Of a stretch of 64,000 nt of DNA, positions 1 through 9,827 are shown piece after piece. Position numbers and translations under genes: made by a program. Under the pieces are notes generated by a model. That model was given only the letters and a program-made list of their open reading frames with translations. It was not told where the DNA came from and did no database searches. The stretch covers positions 1,240,001-1,304,000 of the forward strand of contig JAHLMK010000008.1 in the NCBI GenBank assembly GCA_019915135.1. The letters are read 5' to 3'. Positions within the stretch are counted from its first letter, which is position 1. Every line of letters begins with the position of its first letter. The stretch is from Strobilurus pachycystidiatus. Its lineage: Eukaryota; Basidiomycota; Agaricomycetes; Agaricales; Physalacriaceae.

Positions 1-983
1 ACGAAACGAATGTCATTATAGTCGTGCATCTTCACATGTGAGGCGAGCAAAGCGTGCCGAAGACGAAGGATGGCCCAGACCAAGCCAACACGAGACCTCG
101 CCGTGACAGAATTGGGGGCACTGAAGCCGATGTGGAGATACCTGTGTGTTCAACAAAACAATATGAGACGCGTTCCAGTGAGGACGACCCGAGAAACAAA
201 CATGTCGTTGACCCCACTCTCACGGGAGGGAAGAAAGTAGGAAGCCTCGGTGGAACCCAGTTTTCGCTGGTAGCGGCAGATAGGTAGTGAATGCTCTTCT
301 TGAATTGGAAGCGTGTTTGTCTGCAGAGAAAGCTGTCGCTCCAGAAAGCTAGAGCCTCTAGAGGGGGCCGGAGGTGAAGGCGAGACTGTGGCAGTAGACA
401 TGGTCAGCGAAGTCGAGGAAACTCGGGATAGTTGGGTGCAAATATATGAGACATCCCACAGCGTTTCCATGCTAATTAAATCTGTAGGCCGCAAGCCTCC
501 GCAAATCCTGTCTAAGAGCGGAGGCGGTGTATTTTTTAGATGTGTCCGATCTGGATTCTACATCGTCATGATGCATGAGCATGAGCGGTCAAATTAGGCC
601 GGTTCTGGCTCATCTCCGTGATCTTGGGCTTGGGAAACGTATGTGGGCATTGACAGGTCAGTTGAGAGCTGGTTGAGAGTATCAGTTTGAAAAGCATCCG
701 GCGGCTGGCTTCGAAGAGGTACGTTGGGCCTTGACCTACTATCGGGCCGATCTGCCTGACATTTGTCCACTCTCACGCCCTGCTCACGCATTGACCGCTG
801 CGACTTGAACTGTATTGCCTAATCTACTAGTACAGTAGTCTTTACGCAAGCGGACAGAAGGGCAAAATCGGACTGTTCTGTATCCTACTCCATGATGCCC
901 GGATCACTAATCGGTGCAAGGGACCAACGACTCCGACATATCAGCACCATTATGTTTACAGATGTCCGAGATATCCAGAAGCG
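1..983. other. Intergenic stretch, no supported gene
   Basis: No reading frame here resembles a known protein, and the longest open frames are short and overlap one another on both strands. The stretch is the 3' flank of the GDP-fucose transporter gene. An 8-bp perfect inverted repeat (ATCCAGAA / TTCTGGAT, 7-nt loop) at 973-995 lies across the transporter stop codon. A gene whose body lies to the left of the window could end here, but nothing shows it. Confidence 0.5.
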
Positions 984-2323
984 CTATTTCTGGATCTTGT
1001 CATTGGCAGGTTCAGCAGAAACAACCTGTTTATCACCGCGTTCAAGATCTCGGGGTGGCGCAGGCTTGTGTGGAACAAATTCCTGTGACTTGAACCATGT
1101 GTATAGCCTGACAAGTGTCAAAGGATGACTGCATTGATATGAAGGTTGGACGTACATTGTCCCGCTAAGAATGACAAGGATGGACGTTGCGCGGTTGCTG
1201 GTGGGAAAATTGAGTCGACACATTACTGACGATCGAATTCAAACTTACACCGTGAGAAGGTCGTGAAAGATCCATACGCCGAGAAGGGTTTGTATGACGG
1301 AACGCGCTGCCTGCACTCCCTGTCAAAACGGGTCTCATGAAGCACAGCCAGAGAACGACGCACGCTGGAGAACATGTGCGTAATGGGGCTGGTGACCTTG
1401 ATACTGAGCAGTCCCGCCACGCAAAGCAGGAACCCAAATAATCCAGTTACCAAACTTCCCCAAAAGAATACCGAACCGTTCCAGTCGCTGCTCTGCATCA
1501 TCTCTCGCAGTTTGAAGGGCTCTCCGTGTAATAACACAAACGGAAGTAAGAGAACCGCTGAGCCCGCATTGGTCCACCAGGCGAGTTCTATTGTCGAATT
1601 GTTACAAGCCGGAAGCGAGCTCTTCACAAGGACAGCGTGCAATGCAATCGAGAGTGAGGACATGACACCGTATACCAAGGAAATGAGAGAAGGGGCCGAG
1701 ATGCTCGGTACGGCAGAGGAAGGGGCTATACCGACGAAGAACCCGCACATAACGATAGCAGCTGCGATGATGACCTTGGTGGAAGGAGTCGAGTGGGTGT
1801 GAACCGACGAAACAATGATAGTTAGCGGTAGTTGCAATCCGCGAGCAATCTTTCGAAGATCAATTATAGATGACGTGAATTGCCAGTGTACCTCACCTGA
1901 AAGAACGAGGCATCGACGTCGCGCAAACAGAGTGTATTGAAGACGAGGCCGATGATGTTAATTGACACGACTGGGATCAGCTTCTTGGCTACGTCCAACT
2001 TGATATCTGGTAGCTTGACTTTCGGCGTAATCGCGGCGGACACATGCAGGAGGGCGACAGCTATCAGAAGCTGAACGAGGAGGAACACGAGAGGTAGGTC
2101 CGGTGAGCCATTCAGGACTGCCTTGTTGCTGAATGACGAAAAGAAATATTAGACGTTGTGCTCAGTGACTCGCAGGACGACTGACACAAAAACCATCTGC
2201 GATGTCGACTCAATGAATGCACGACGGGTAACTCATAGCAAAACATACAATGAGAGCAGCAGACATGTAGAAAGCCACCACAGCAGCTACCTGGAGGCTA
2301 GCAACATTGATAGAAAGCGCCAT
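984..2323 (-). CDS. GDP-fucose transporter (SLC35C1-like, Golgi)
   Basis: Predicted Golgi antiporter that brings GDP-fucose into the lumen for fucosyltransferases. Seven exons on the minus strand: 2323-2249, 2196-2186 (11 nt), 2128-1897, 1849-1364, 1319-1249, 1197-1156, 1107-984, giving 346 residues, close to the family length. The start is set by an N-terminal hydrophobic helix (VAAVVAFYMSAALI) followed, after the 11-nt exon, by MVFVNKAVLN, a signature of this nucleotide-sugar transporter branch. Later segments match the family: FNTLCLRDVDASFFQIARGL, SPITHMFSSGVQAARS, QTLLGVWIFHDLL and SGTMLYTWFKSQE. The last part is hydrophilic, as expected for a cytosolic tail. About ten membrane helices are expected. 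It is divergent from a fucosyltransferase-like gene 300 bp away, which supports fucose as the sugar. GDP-mannose or another nucleotide sugar is the alternative substrate. Confidence 0.88.
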
Positions 2324-2626
2324 GGTGAAGGGAAGGTAGCAGAACGGAGGACATTGGCCGCCATCCTAGCTCAGATTTATGTTAGAGCGAAAGCAGCCAG
2401 GCTGCGTTCAGGCCGCATCAGTTTGCCGAAACATTGAGTGAGACTGGCGTGAGACCTCGATCAGCCTAAGCCCTTAGACGAATCTCAATCTTTCTCCATT
2501 TGAACTTATCAGTCTTATGTGTTTGTCTTCAGCGCCTTTGCAGTAATGCGCCTTTATTTATCAACGTCTCATCTCGACCCCTCCATCTTACCCCCGTCCG
2601 CTTCTTCCTGCGAGTAGGGTCCCCTC
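2324..2626. promoter_or_regulatory. Shared 5' region of a divergent fucosylation gene pair
   Basis: The start codons of the GDP-fucose transporter (minus, 2323) and the fucosyltransferase-like gene (plus, 2627) are 303 bp apart with no other gene between them. Both transcripts must start in or next to this stretch, so it is a candidate bidirectional promoter. No clear TATA or CCAAT box is visible. The plus-strand half close to 2627 is rich in pyrimidines, as is common just upstream of fungal start sites. Confidence 0.5.
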
Positions 2627-4440
2627 ATGAAGTTCAAATACTCTCCGCCCAGCCCAACCTCTGCAGCCATAATGGAGGACGGGCTCGACATCTTTCCCCG
2701 TAAATCATCTCTATCTAGACGACCACGACTCATCAGTGCTGCTATCCTTCTCATTTCTGGCTCCCTGTTGACTCTTGCGATGTTCTCACTGTGGTCTACG
2801 CAGCCTTTTACCTCCAGGACAGCATCAGAGGCTGAGTCGGACAATCATCAAGATGAAATCATATCGCCATCTTTAGAGGCAGAACCTTGGGACACCAGAG
2901 TTCTCCAAGGACCTCCGGCGGACCACTACCGCGGTATGACTTGGCTCTTGCGTCTCACGCGATATTTTCTGATGCCACCTCTCAGATGCCTTGCGCCCTC
3001 ATGTCAAGTATATTACCTCTTGGCCGGCCGCTGGTTGGAGTATGTCCCCACGTTTTGTCATCTCGTCGAGGCAGTTCTAAAATATTCCCTGCAGCTAACG
3101 ACGTGATGACTCTGGTTCGTCCCTCTCTTTTGTCTGCATGCTTCTTGACGTGTGACGGCTCTGCAGGTCAACATGGTCTACCTCGGACTCATCACCGATA
3201 GAGTTCCGATTCTACCTCCCTTTACTCCTTCTCACATACTACAAGACGGCTTTGTGTCAGAAATTCCCTTCGGCGACGTTTTCGACGTTCCTCGGATGTC
3301 GAAACTCATGAACACGCCTCTCCTTGAATGGCGGGACATCAAGAAACGGGACAGTCAAGAAACGGACGAGGTCGGCTGCTGGAACGTCTGGGAAGCGACA
3401 CAGTACCATGAAGCCTTTCCCAGAATGAGTTCCATTCCTGGTATATTGAAGCTAGGTGAGTCTGACCCACATTGCTCGTCTCCTTGAACTCAGTAGTACG
3501 TGTTAGATGTCTCGTACACCCTCGCGCCGAGCTGGATTAAGTTGTTTCCCAATTATGAACACGACTACCATACTACATTCTGGTCGTTGGCCCGACTAAC
3601 TTACGAGGAAACACGGAACATTAATTTGGTTACCCCACTTCCTTCACCTGACCATCATGTATCCCTACCTCCCGATGAACAACTGGCATGCTTCGATTAT
3701 CTGTACTATGTCTGTGCCCAGCAGGTGAGATTTCATGCTTTCATCATTTTGTCTCCACCCTGCAGCTGACGAGCGTCAACAGCCCTTTGAGTGGGATTGG
3801 GAATATTCTCCTGCTTGGCGTTTTGTCGCCCAATACATGCATTTCACTCCCGCCCTCGAGGCGCTGGCTAATGTTTTCTTGAATCGTGCATTCGAACTTC
3901 CAGAGAACGATCCCGCTCCCCCAGTAAGACCCAATCTATAAGTACCCGAGATCCTTGTCGTACTGATATGCCGTAGTTCATTGGCATCCATGTCCGTCGC
4001 TCGGATTTCATCAATATGTGCGGAGAGAAAGCCAAGGAGGATTGCTTCCCACCTTTGTCCGCATTCGCACGACGTGTACAAGAGGTCAAGGATGAGCTTC
4101 TTGGCAAGAAAGGGTTAGTTGTTGATCACGTTGTCATGACCAGCGACGAGAAGGATCCGGAGTGGTGGCAGGAGGTCGCCGACCTCGGTTGGTATAGCAT
4201 CGATCACAGTCAGACTCGGGAGACATATGGCATATGGTAGGTCTATCCCAGTATCTAGTCAACCAGCGGCGGCATGACACTGACGTTCGACGCGTAAGGT
4301 ACCCTTTGCTCATCGACGCCACAATCCAATCAGCGGGGGTGGGATTTGTTGGGACGTCAAGATCAACTATGTCCATCATCGCCGAACGGCGCGTAGATGC
4401 ATGGCAAGACGGTGCTACCAGGATGGTTGAGTGGATTTGA
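2627..4440 (+). CDS. Type II membrane fucosyltransferase-like protein
   Basis: Predicted GDP-fucose-dependent glycosyltransferase of the secretory pathway. Eight exons: 2627-2933, 2986-3039, 3095-3114 (20 nt), 3167-3455, 3507-3724, 3783-3923, 3977-4236, 4299-4440, giving 476 residues. A short N-terminal tail with basic residues is followed by one membrane helix at about residues 35-56, the layout of a Golgi type II enzyme. Two motifs of the alpha-1,6-/protein O-fucosyltransferase superfamily are visible: GIHVRRSDF (about 346-354), the GDP-fucose binding arginine motif, and GFVGTSRSTMS (about 445-455). A second in-frame ATG lies at 2672, so the start could be there. The neighbouring divergent gene is a GDP-fucose transporter, which supports the donor assignment. 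The acceptor (protein serine/threonine, glycan or lipid) cannot be told from the sequence. Confidence 0.8.
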
Positions 4441-4737
4441 GTTCGAGTTTATGGAACGGACTATCATCTGGACTTTGTCGCGTTATCATGTTATTCGCTG
4501 TCGCAAGGACTTCACTACCACGTTGTAAATTACCGAGCACTTGTTGTGCTCAACGATTTGAATTCCACGCCGACATATACATTCGAATCTCTGTATCTTG
4601 CCGGTGGCGCTGAAAGTGGATGTAATGAGTTCTTGTCAAGGTCTCTTCCAGTGTGCGGCGGATCTCGTATCAAAAAACTCTTTTGCGATGGATTCAGGAC
4701 AAATTATATTAAAACCCAAGGATGACTCCGATGGTTA

Positions 4738-5871
4738 CTAGAATAACGTGTCCAGCGGTATAGCCCTTCTCAAATTTACCATGTGTGCCAGCATCATATT
4801 TCTTGTTACTGTAACCTTGTGCCGGATGCCTAGTGTTACCATATATCCATTCAGATAGTTCACTTCTGTAGGTTTCCCGAGTCGTACGTCAGCCAACATG
4901 GGGGAAATGTGCCCTTTAGTTGCGAGAATGTATTGTTCGACGTCATTGCGCATTTCCTGGGCATGTAGCTGCCGTGGTAGTGTAGATGACTGGTCAAAGG
5001 CGGCACGCTCTGCTGCGAAGACGCCACTGGCTTCGATACAGAGACGAGTAACGAGCTCTCTGCCGTATGGACTCATCAAGAGTTGCCCGTTACGACAATT
5101 CATGAGTGTTGTGAGTGGGTCCACGACACACCGGACTGCCGCCCTCTGGCGTATCACGGTGTGCATGTCCGCCGCTGATATCCAGGAGGCATTCAGCTCG
5201 CCAATTTCCTGGAGTGCTCGCGTTGTTTCCCGTAGGCTCTCGAAATGAGGATCCCGATGGGGATCGAGATCGTCCAGACGACCTTTGCGTTCAAAGGGTG
5301 ACCGAGTTTCGTCGTAAAATCCTGCTTCGGAGTCAATCGAAGAGTCATTCGGTATAACCGAGAATGATATGTCGCCGACGCCGGTGTGAACAACATGCCA
5401 GACGGTGTCGTTGTAGGCGCGATGCGAGTTGGAAGCGATGATGAAGTGAGGCCGGGTGTCTGGGTTTGGGAATAGCTTGACAACGTCTTCGAAAATTCCC
5501 AAGCCACTTTGCATAAGGACAACAGTGGAGGAGGGTTTCAACCTAGAGCGAAGCATTTGCAACATGGGAACTGTGGTGAATGCGCGGGTCACCATGATTA
5601 AGGAGTCGATTGTGTCCTCGGGCATACTGCGCGTGTTCGTATTGGGAGAATGGGACGAGTTGGGAATCTCACACAGAAAACCGGAGGCTGTGTGGTCGAT
5701 GCCATCCCGTTGGACTGTTATGGACGCGTTTGTCCGAGCGATGAATTCGCGCATTTGTCTCGAATTGCCTCGGATAACGGTGATAGTGTCGGAAACGGGC
5801 AGAGCTCGGCGGAGATGGAAGGCCAGAAGGGAGCCCACGGAATTGGCGACGCCTACGATGTGAAAACGCAT
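4738..5871 (-). CDS. panE: 2-dehydropantoate 2-reductase (ketopantoate reductase)
   Basis: NADPH-dependent reduction of ketopantoate to pantoate, the step before pantothenate and CoA. One uninterrupted frame of 377 residues, unusual among the intron-rich neighbours. The N-terminus (RFHIVGVANSVGSLLAFHLR) is the Rossmann nucleotide-binding strand-helix of the ApbA/PanE family, with the first glycines of the usual GxGxxG partly replaced. The C-terminal domain carries the family block RCVVDPLTTLMNCRNGQLL and the end segment TEVNYLNGYMV. Fungal genomes hold several PanE-like paralogs, so pantoate synthesis is the likely but not the only role. It ends 297 bp from the converging fucosyltransferase-like gene. 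Confidence 0.87.
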   Translation of the reverse strand: MRFHIVGVANSVGSLLAFHLRRALPVSDTITVIRGNSRQMREFIARTNASITVQRDGIDHTASGFLCEIPNSSHSPNTNTRSMPEDTIDSLIMVTRAFTTVPMLQMLRSRLKPSSTVVLMQSGLGIFEDVVKLFPNPDTRPHFIIASNSHRAYNDTVWHVVHTGVGDISFSVIPNDSSIDSEAGFYDETRSPFERKGRLDDLDPHRDPHFESLRETTRALQEIGELNASWISAADMHTVIRQRAAVRCVVDPLTTLMNCRNGQLLMSPYGRELVTRLCIEASGVFAAERAAFDQSSTLPRQLHAQEMRNDVEQYILATKGHISPMLADVRLGKPTEVNYLNGYMVTLGIRHKVTVTRNMMLAHMVNLRRAIPLDTLF

Positions 5872-6272
5872 TGTTACTCCGTTGTAGCTATTATCTCATC
5901 TGCACGATGTGTCAGCGTCGTGTGAGAGCACAGACAGTCTGTTTTTTGACTCAACTTGACGGTCAAGACTCAAAACGTGCGACCCTAGGCCATGAGCACG
6001 TGGACTTCGACGTCGGAATCACGTCCCGAAGAGCCGACGTGCGCTCATTAGCGATCGCGTAGTAACGCTGCATATCATGTAGACGAGACAGAATCCTGTG
6101 CAGTCTGGCTCGATCTTGCTCGCACTCACAGACTATATTGGATTCTTCGGCTGATTTACCGTAGGAGTTCTCAGAAGCACCACATGACAGTCTAATTGAC
6201 AGCCGCTTACAAAGTCCTGTTGAAGAGGCTGAGGAAGTACTGATCTTGCCTTCTCCCCACCACTATCGCAAG
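5872..6272. other. Divergent intergenic stretch between panE and the first aldo/keto reductase
   Basis: No gene is seen. The stretch separates the start codons of the ketopantoate reductase (minus) and the first aldo/keto reductase (plus) and so must contain both promoters. No clear TATA element is visible near the plus-strand gene. Confidence 0.45.
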
Positions 6273-7756
6273 ATGACCACCATTACTCTCAGTCGCACTG
6301 GCCACAAAGTATGCTATCATACCCTCCTCCGCGGTCATTCATTGACAAAGTGTGGCTTCAGATGCCTCTCGTTGGGTACGTGGCGAACCTGAGCTTTCAC
6401 GCGATATACTCACTCTTTCTCACCAGCTTCGGGCTCTGGAAGGTATGGAATCATGTCCGCATTCATCAGCTTACTTCATGTGCTTCAGGTGACCAAGTCT
6501 ACCTGTGCAGACGTGAGTTAAACCTTCTGGGGCGCATTATTCTTGAACAGCGATGTTTGTAGACCGTCTACAACGCTATCAAGTCCGGTTATCGCCTGCT
6601 GGACGGTGCAGGTGATTACGGAAACGAGAAAGAAGCGGGAGAAGGTGTCAAGAGGGCCATCGCTGACGGAATAGTGAAGCGCGATGAACTGTGTAAGTCT
6701 TATAATACTAGTACTCCCAATCAGTTCCACCACTCATTTGACTGTCATCCAGTCATTACTAGCAAGGTCTGGACCACAAACTCTGCGTGGTGTTGTGTTT
6801 GACTTCAGAGTTGTCTCTTTTGTCAGCTGTGGAATTGTTTCCACGCCAAGGAACATGTGAGCGAATTCGAAGACATCATTGCATCAGACACGACTTAGGC
6901 CTTGCCAGGTCGACCAATTGTCCAAGAAACAACTTGCTGACTGGGGCCTGGACTACTTCGATCTCTACCTGATTCATTTTCCTGTCTCTCTTGAGTATGT
7001 CGATCCCGCCCATCGGTACCCGCCTGAGTGGTGGGGCGATGACAAAAAGGTTCATCTAGGTATATTCGATATTACTGATGACCTGTTTTGCGCGGGTGAC
7101 TGATGAGTAGCGTTAGCCAACGTTCCCATCCAAGAGACTTGGACCGCCATGGAGAAATTGGTCGATTTGGGTTTGGCCAAGAACATCGGAGTCAGTAACT
7201 TCCAGGCGCAGTCCATCATCGATGTGCTTCGATATGCCCGCTACGCGCCTCAGGTGCTTCAGATCGAATTGCATCCATACCTCACCCAGGAGCCGTTGCT
7301 CAAGTTCTGCAAAATCTGGAACATAGCGGTTACGGCTTACTCCTCACTTGGGCCTTCCAGCTACGTGGAACTTGGGATGGACAAATCTCTTCCGAGCTTG
7401 TTGACCCACGACACGGTGGCGCAGGTAGCAGCGTCTCACCAGAAAGGTATCTACTTCGTTTTGCTTATATCGATTTCAGTGACTTGAGTTGGGCAGCACC
7501 CGCACAGGTTCTTCTTCGATGGGCGACTCAGCGTGACATTGCGGTTATCCCCAAGAGCAACAGTAACGAACGTCTGCTGCAGAACTTGTCTTGCAGCGAT
7601 TTTGACCTGACAGACGCGGAAATCAAAGCCATAAGTGGGTTGAACAATAACTTGAGGGTATGTCGCGCTCTTGATTACTGATACGCAACTGATCCTTTGC
7701 CATGAAAGCTGAATGATCCTGGGGAAATTGACCCTCGTATTCCTATCTTTGCTTGA
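6273..7756 (+). CDS. NAD(P)H-dependent aldo/keto reductase, D-xylose reductase type (copy 1)
   Basis: Cytosolic reductase of the AKR2B (xylose reductase) type, reducing aldoses such as xylose to polyols. Eleven exons: 6273-6308, 6362-6375, 6427-6442, 6489-6512, 6563-6692, 6753-6766, 6827-6856, 6909-7059, 7111-7446, 7497-7657, 7709-7756, giving 319 residues, the family length. The catalytic tetrad is present: D44, Y49, K78 and H111 (within LYLIHFP). The family insertion [19 protein letters not shown] and the strand [13 protein letters not shown] are clear. The coenzyme loop reads IPKSNSNER (K270, S271, N272, R276), which in characterised yeast xylose reductases contacts the NADPH 2'-phosphate. 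A second copy follows 430 bp downstream in the same direction. Substrate could be another aldehyde or keto compound. Confidence 0.9.
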
Positions 7757-8186
7757 TTCTTCAGACACAAGATGTGAGATATGCGAGCAGAAACGAGACG
7801 TACAAAGAGCGAGTGTAAGATATACGCGTGAGCTTTCAGTGGTGTCTGTACTATTACGGTCCGGAGGAATATATCAATGTGGTAGTAGTAGTTCCGAAGA
7901 TGCAGCGAGGTTCCGACGGAAGTCTTAGATTTTGACACTCGTTTGAGGGCTGGAAGCATCATCTGCAGATAGATTGGCCGAGAGGGCATACGACGTGGCG
8001 TAGAACAGTCGACGATCGACCGAAAGATCTAGACTACTTGACTCGCCTCGCTTGAGCCCAAGCGCGCCTCAAGCAATATCCGTCCGGCGTCGTATAAACG
8101 TATAAAAGGCTTCCGGTATTTTGGCCGTTCGACATATCCTACGAAGCTTAGTCTTTTTGAAACTGGAAACCTTCTATAACCGCAAC
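7757..8186. other. Intergenic stretch between the tandem aldo/keto reductases
   Basis: No gene is seen. It contains the 3' end of copy 1 and the promoter of copy 2, including the TATA box annotated at 8101-8109. Confidence 0.5.
8101..8109 (+). promoter_or_regulatory. TATA box of aldo/keto reductase copy 2
   Basis: TATAAAAGG lies 77 bp upstream of the start codon at 8187, preceded by a second TATAAA at 8093-8098. Copy 1 has no such element at the same place, so the two tandem copies probably differ in strength or inducibility of transcription. Function inferred from sequence and position only. Confidence 0.55.
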
Positions 8187-9606
8187 ATGACTTCAGTAAC
8201 ATTGAAGCGTACCGGACGAGAGGTCAGTTCCGTACTATTGGTTCGAGATCGACACTCAATGCGAGCTGATTGTAGATGCCGCTGGTGGGGTATGTCGGAA
8301 ACAATCTTTTCCAGCGAGTATGACTGATACCATGGTAGCTTTGGTACTTGGAAGCTCCCACTGGACTCTTGCTCCGATGTAAGCGTTGTTTGTCTCACTT
8401 AGAAAAAGGAAACGAACACACGCATTGCAGACGGTCTACAAGGCCATCGAGGCTGGCTACCGACTGATCGATGGCGCGGCTGACTATGGCAATGAGAAGG
8501 AAGTGGGTGAGGGCGTCCAAAAGGCGATCGCCGAAGGTATAGTAAAGCGAGAAGAGTTGTGTGAGTTCCCACCATCGGTTCATCGTACGAAGCCTAATCG
8601 CAAGTTGCAGTCATTACTTCAAAGGTAATGCAATTGCGTTCAAATGAGAAGACGTGTTTATGTTGGGTGCAAGCTTTGGAACACTTTCCATGACGAAGAA
8701 CGCGTGAGTGATGACTATGTTGATAAGGGAGGTGAATGTGCTTACTAATTACTACTTGTTAGGTCGAAGGTATCGCAAGGAAACAGCTCGCTGACTGGGG
8801 ATTGGACTATTTCGACTTGTACCTGATTCACTTCCCAATCGCTTTGGAGTACGTCGATCCTGGTCATCGCTACCCGCCAGGATGGCACGGCGATGACCAA
8901 AAGGTTCATCTCGGTAAGCTGAGGACGTTTGAACCGGCATGCGAATTGACATATGGATGCAGGCAAGGCCACAATTCAAGAGACCTGGACGGCGATGGAG
9001 AAACTCGTAGACCTCGGCTTGGCCAAGAACATCGGTGTCAGCAACTTCCAGCCACAGCTTCTCCTCGACGTCCTTCGATATGCACGCTACGAGCCGCAGG
9101 TCTTGCAGGTTGAGATCCACCCATATAACAGTCAAGAGCAGCTGGTCGAGTTCTGCAAAGTCCACGGGATTGCGATGACGGCCTACTCGTCGATGGGACC
9201 GCAGGGGTATATTGAGATCGACATGTCGAAATCGCTGCCCAGTCTTCTGAATCACGATGTGGTTGCGAAAGTGGCGACCAGGAACGCCATGAGTACGTGT
9301 CCATGTACGCGCGTCGTCGAGGTGGGGCTGACTCCTCTGGATAAGCTCCGGCACAGGTCTTGCTTCGGTGGTCGACGCAGCGAGACATCGCAGTGCTCCC
9401 CAAGAGCGAGTTCCCGGAGTACTTGGTTGAGAATCTGACGAACGTGAACTTTACCCTGAGCGACGAGGACATGGCGGCTATCAATGCGTTGAATAGAAAT
9501 ATAAGGGTATGTGCATACAACGACGCACCTCTGGGCCATATTGACGAGTCGTGCATAGCTGAACGATCCTGCGCTGATTGACCCTCGGATGTCAATATTT
9601 GCGTGA
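8187..9606 (+). CDS. Aldo/keto reductase, D-xylose reductase type (copy 2, altered coenzyme loop)
   Basis: Tandem paralog of the gene at 6273. Ten exons: 8187-8222, 8276-8289, 8339-8378, 8431-8560, 8611-8624, 8674-8703, 8763-8913, 8963-9292, 9346-9506, 9559-9606, giving 317 residues. Exon lengths match copy 1 (36, 14, 130, 14, 30, 151, 161, 48), except that the 16- and 24-nt exons of copy 1 are one 40-nt exon here. The catalytic tetrad D44, Y49, K78, H111 is kept. The coenzyme loop is [10 protein letters not shown]270 and Y274 replace the Asn and Arg that hold the NADPH 2'-phosphate in this family. This suggests a changed coenzyme preference, probably toward NADH, or a changed role. Coding quality is otherwise intact, so it is not a pseudogene. 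Confidence 0.88.
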
Positions 9607-9783
9607 GATCATTGACAAGGGGATGAGGAGGAGGAATACGCGTACGATATGTAGCCAGGCCGCGCGTACAGTGGCTGCGTAAGCTCCGTTAATGACAGAA
9701 TTGAATCATCTTGGGGTGTATGCGGTCTGCGGAAGAGCAGCTGTGCATATCGGAGCCGGCATGCTTGCTGCGGAGCTCGAAAG

Positions 9784-9792
9784 TATAAAAGG
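9784..9792 (+). promoter_or_regulatory. TATA box of the PB1/UBA gene
   Basis: TATAAAAGG ends only 35 bp before the start codon at 9828. If transcription begins about 30 bp downstream of the box, the 5' leader would be roughly 10-15 nt. That leader would exclude an out-of-frame ATG at 9800 that would otherwise act as an upstream start. Confidence 0.5.
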
Positions 9793-9827
9793 GTCCGGCA
9801 TGAAGTCATTGCACTTAACAGCATACC

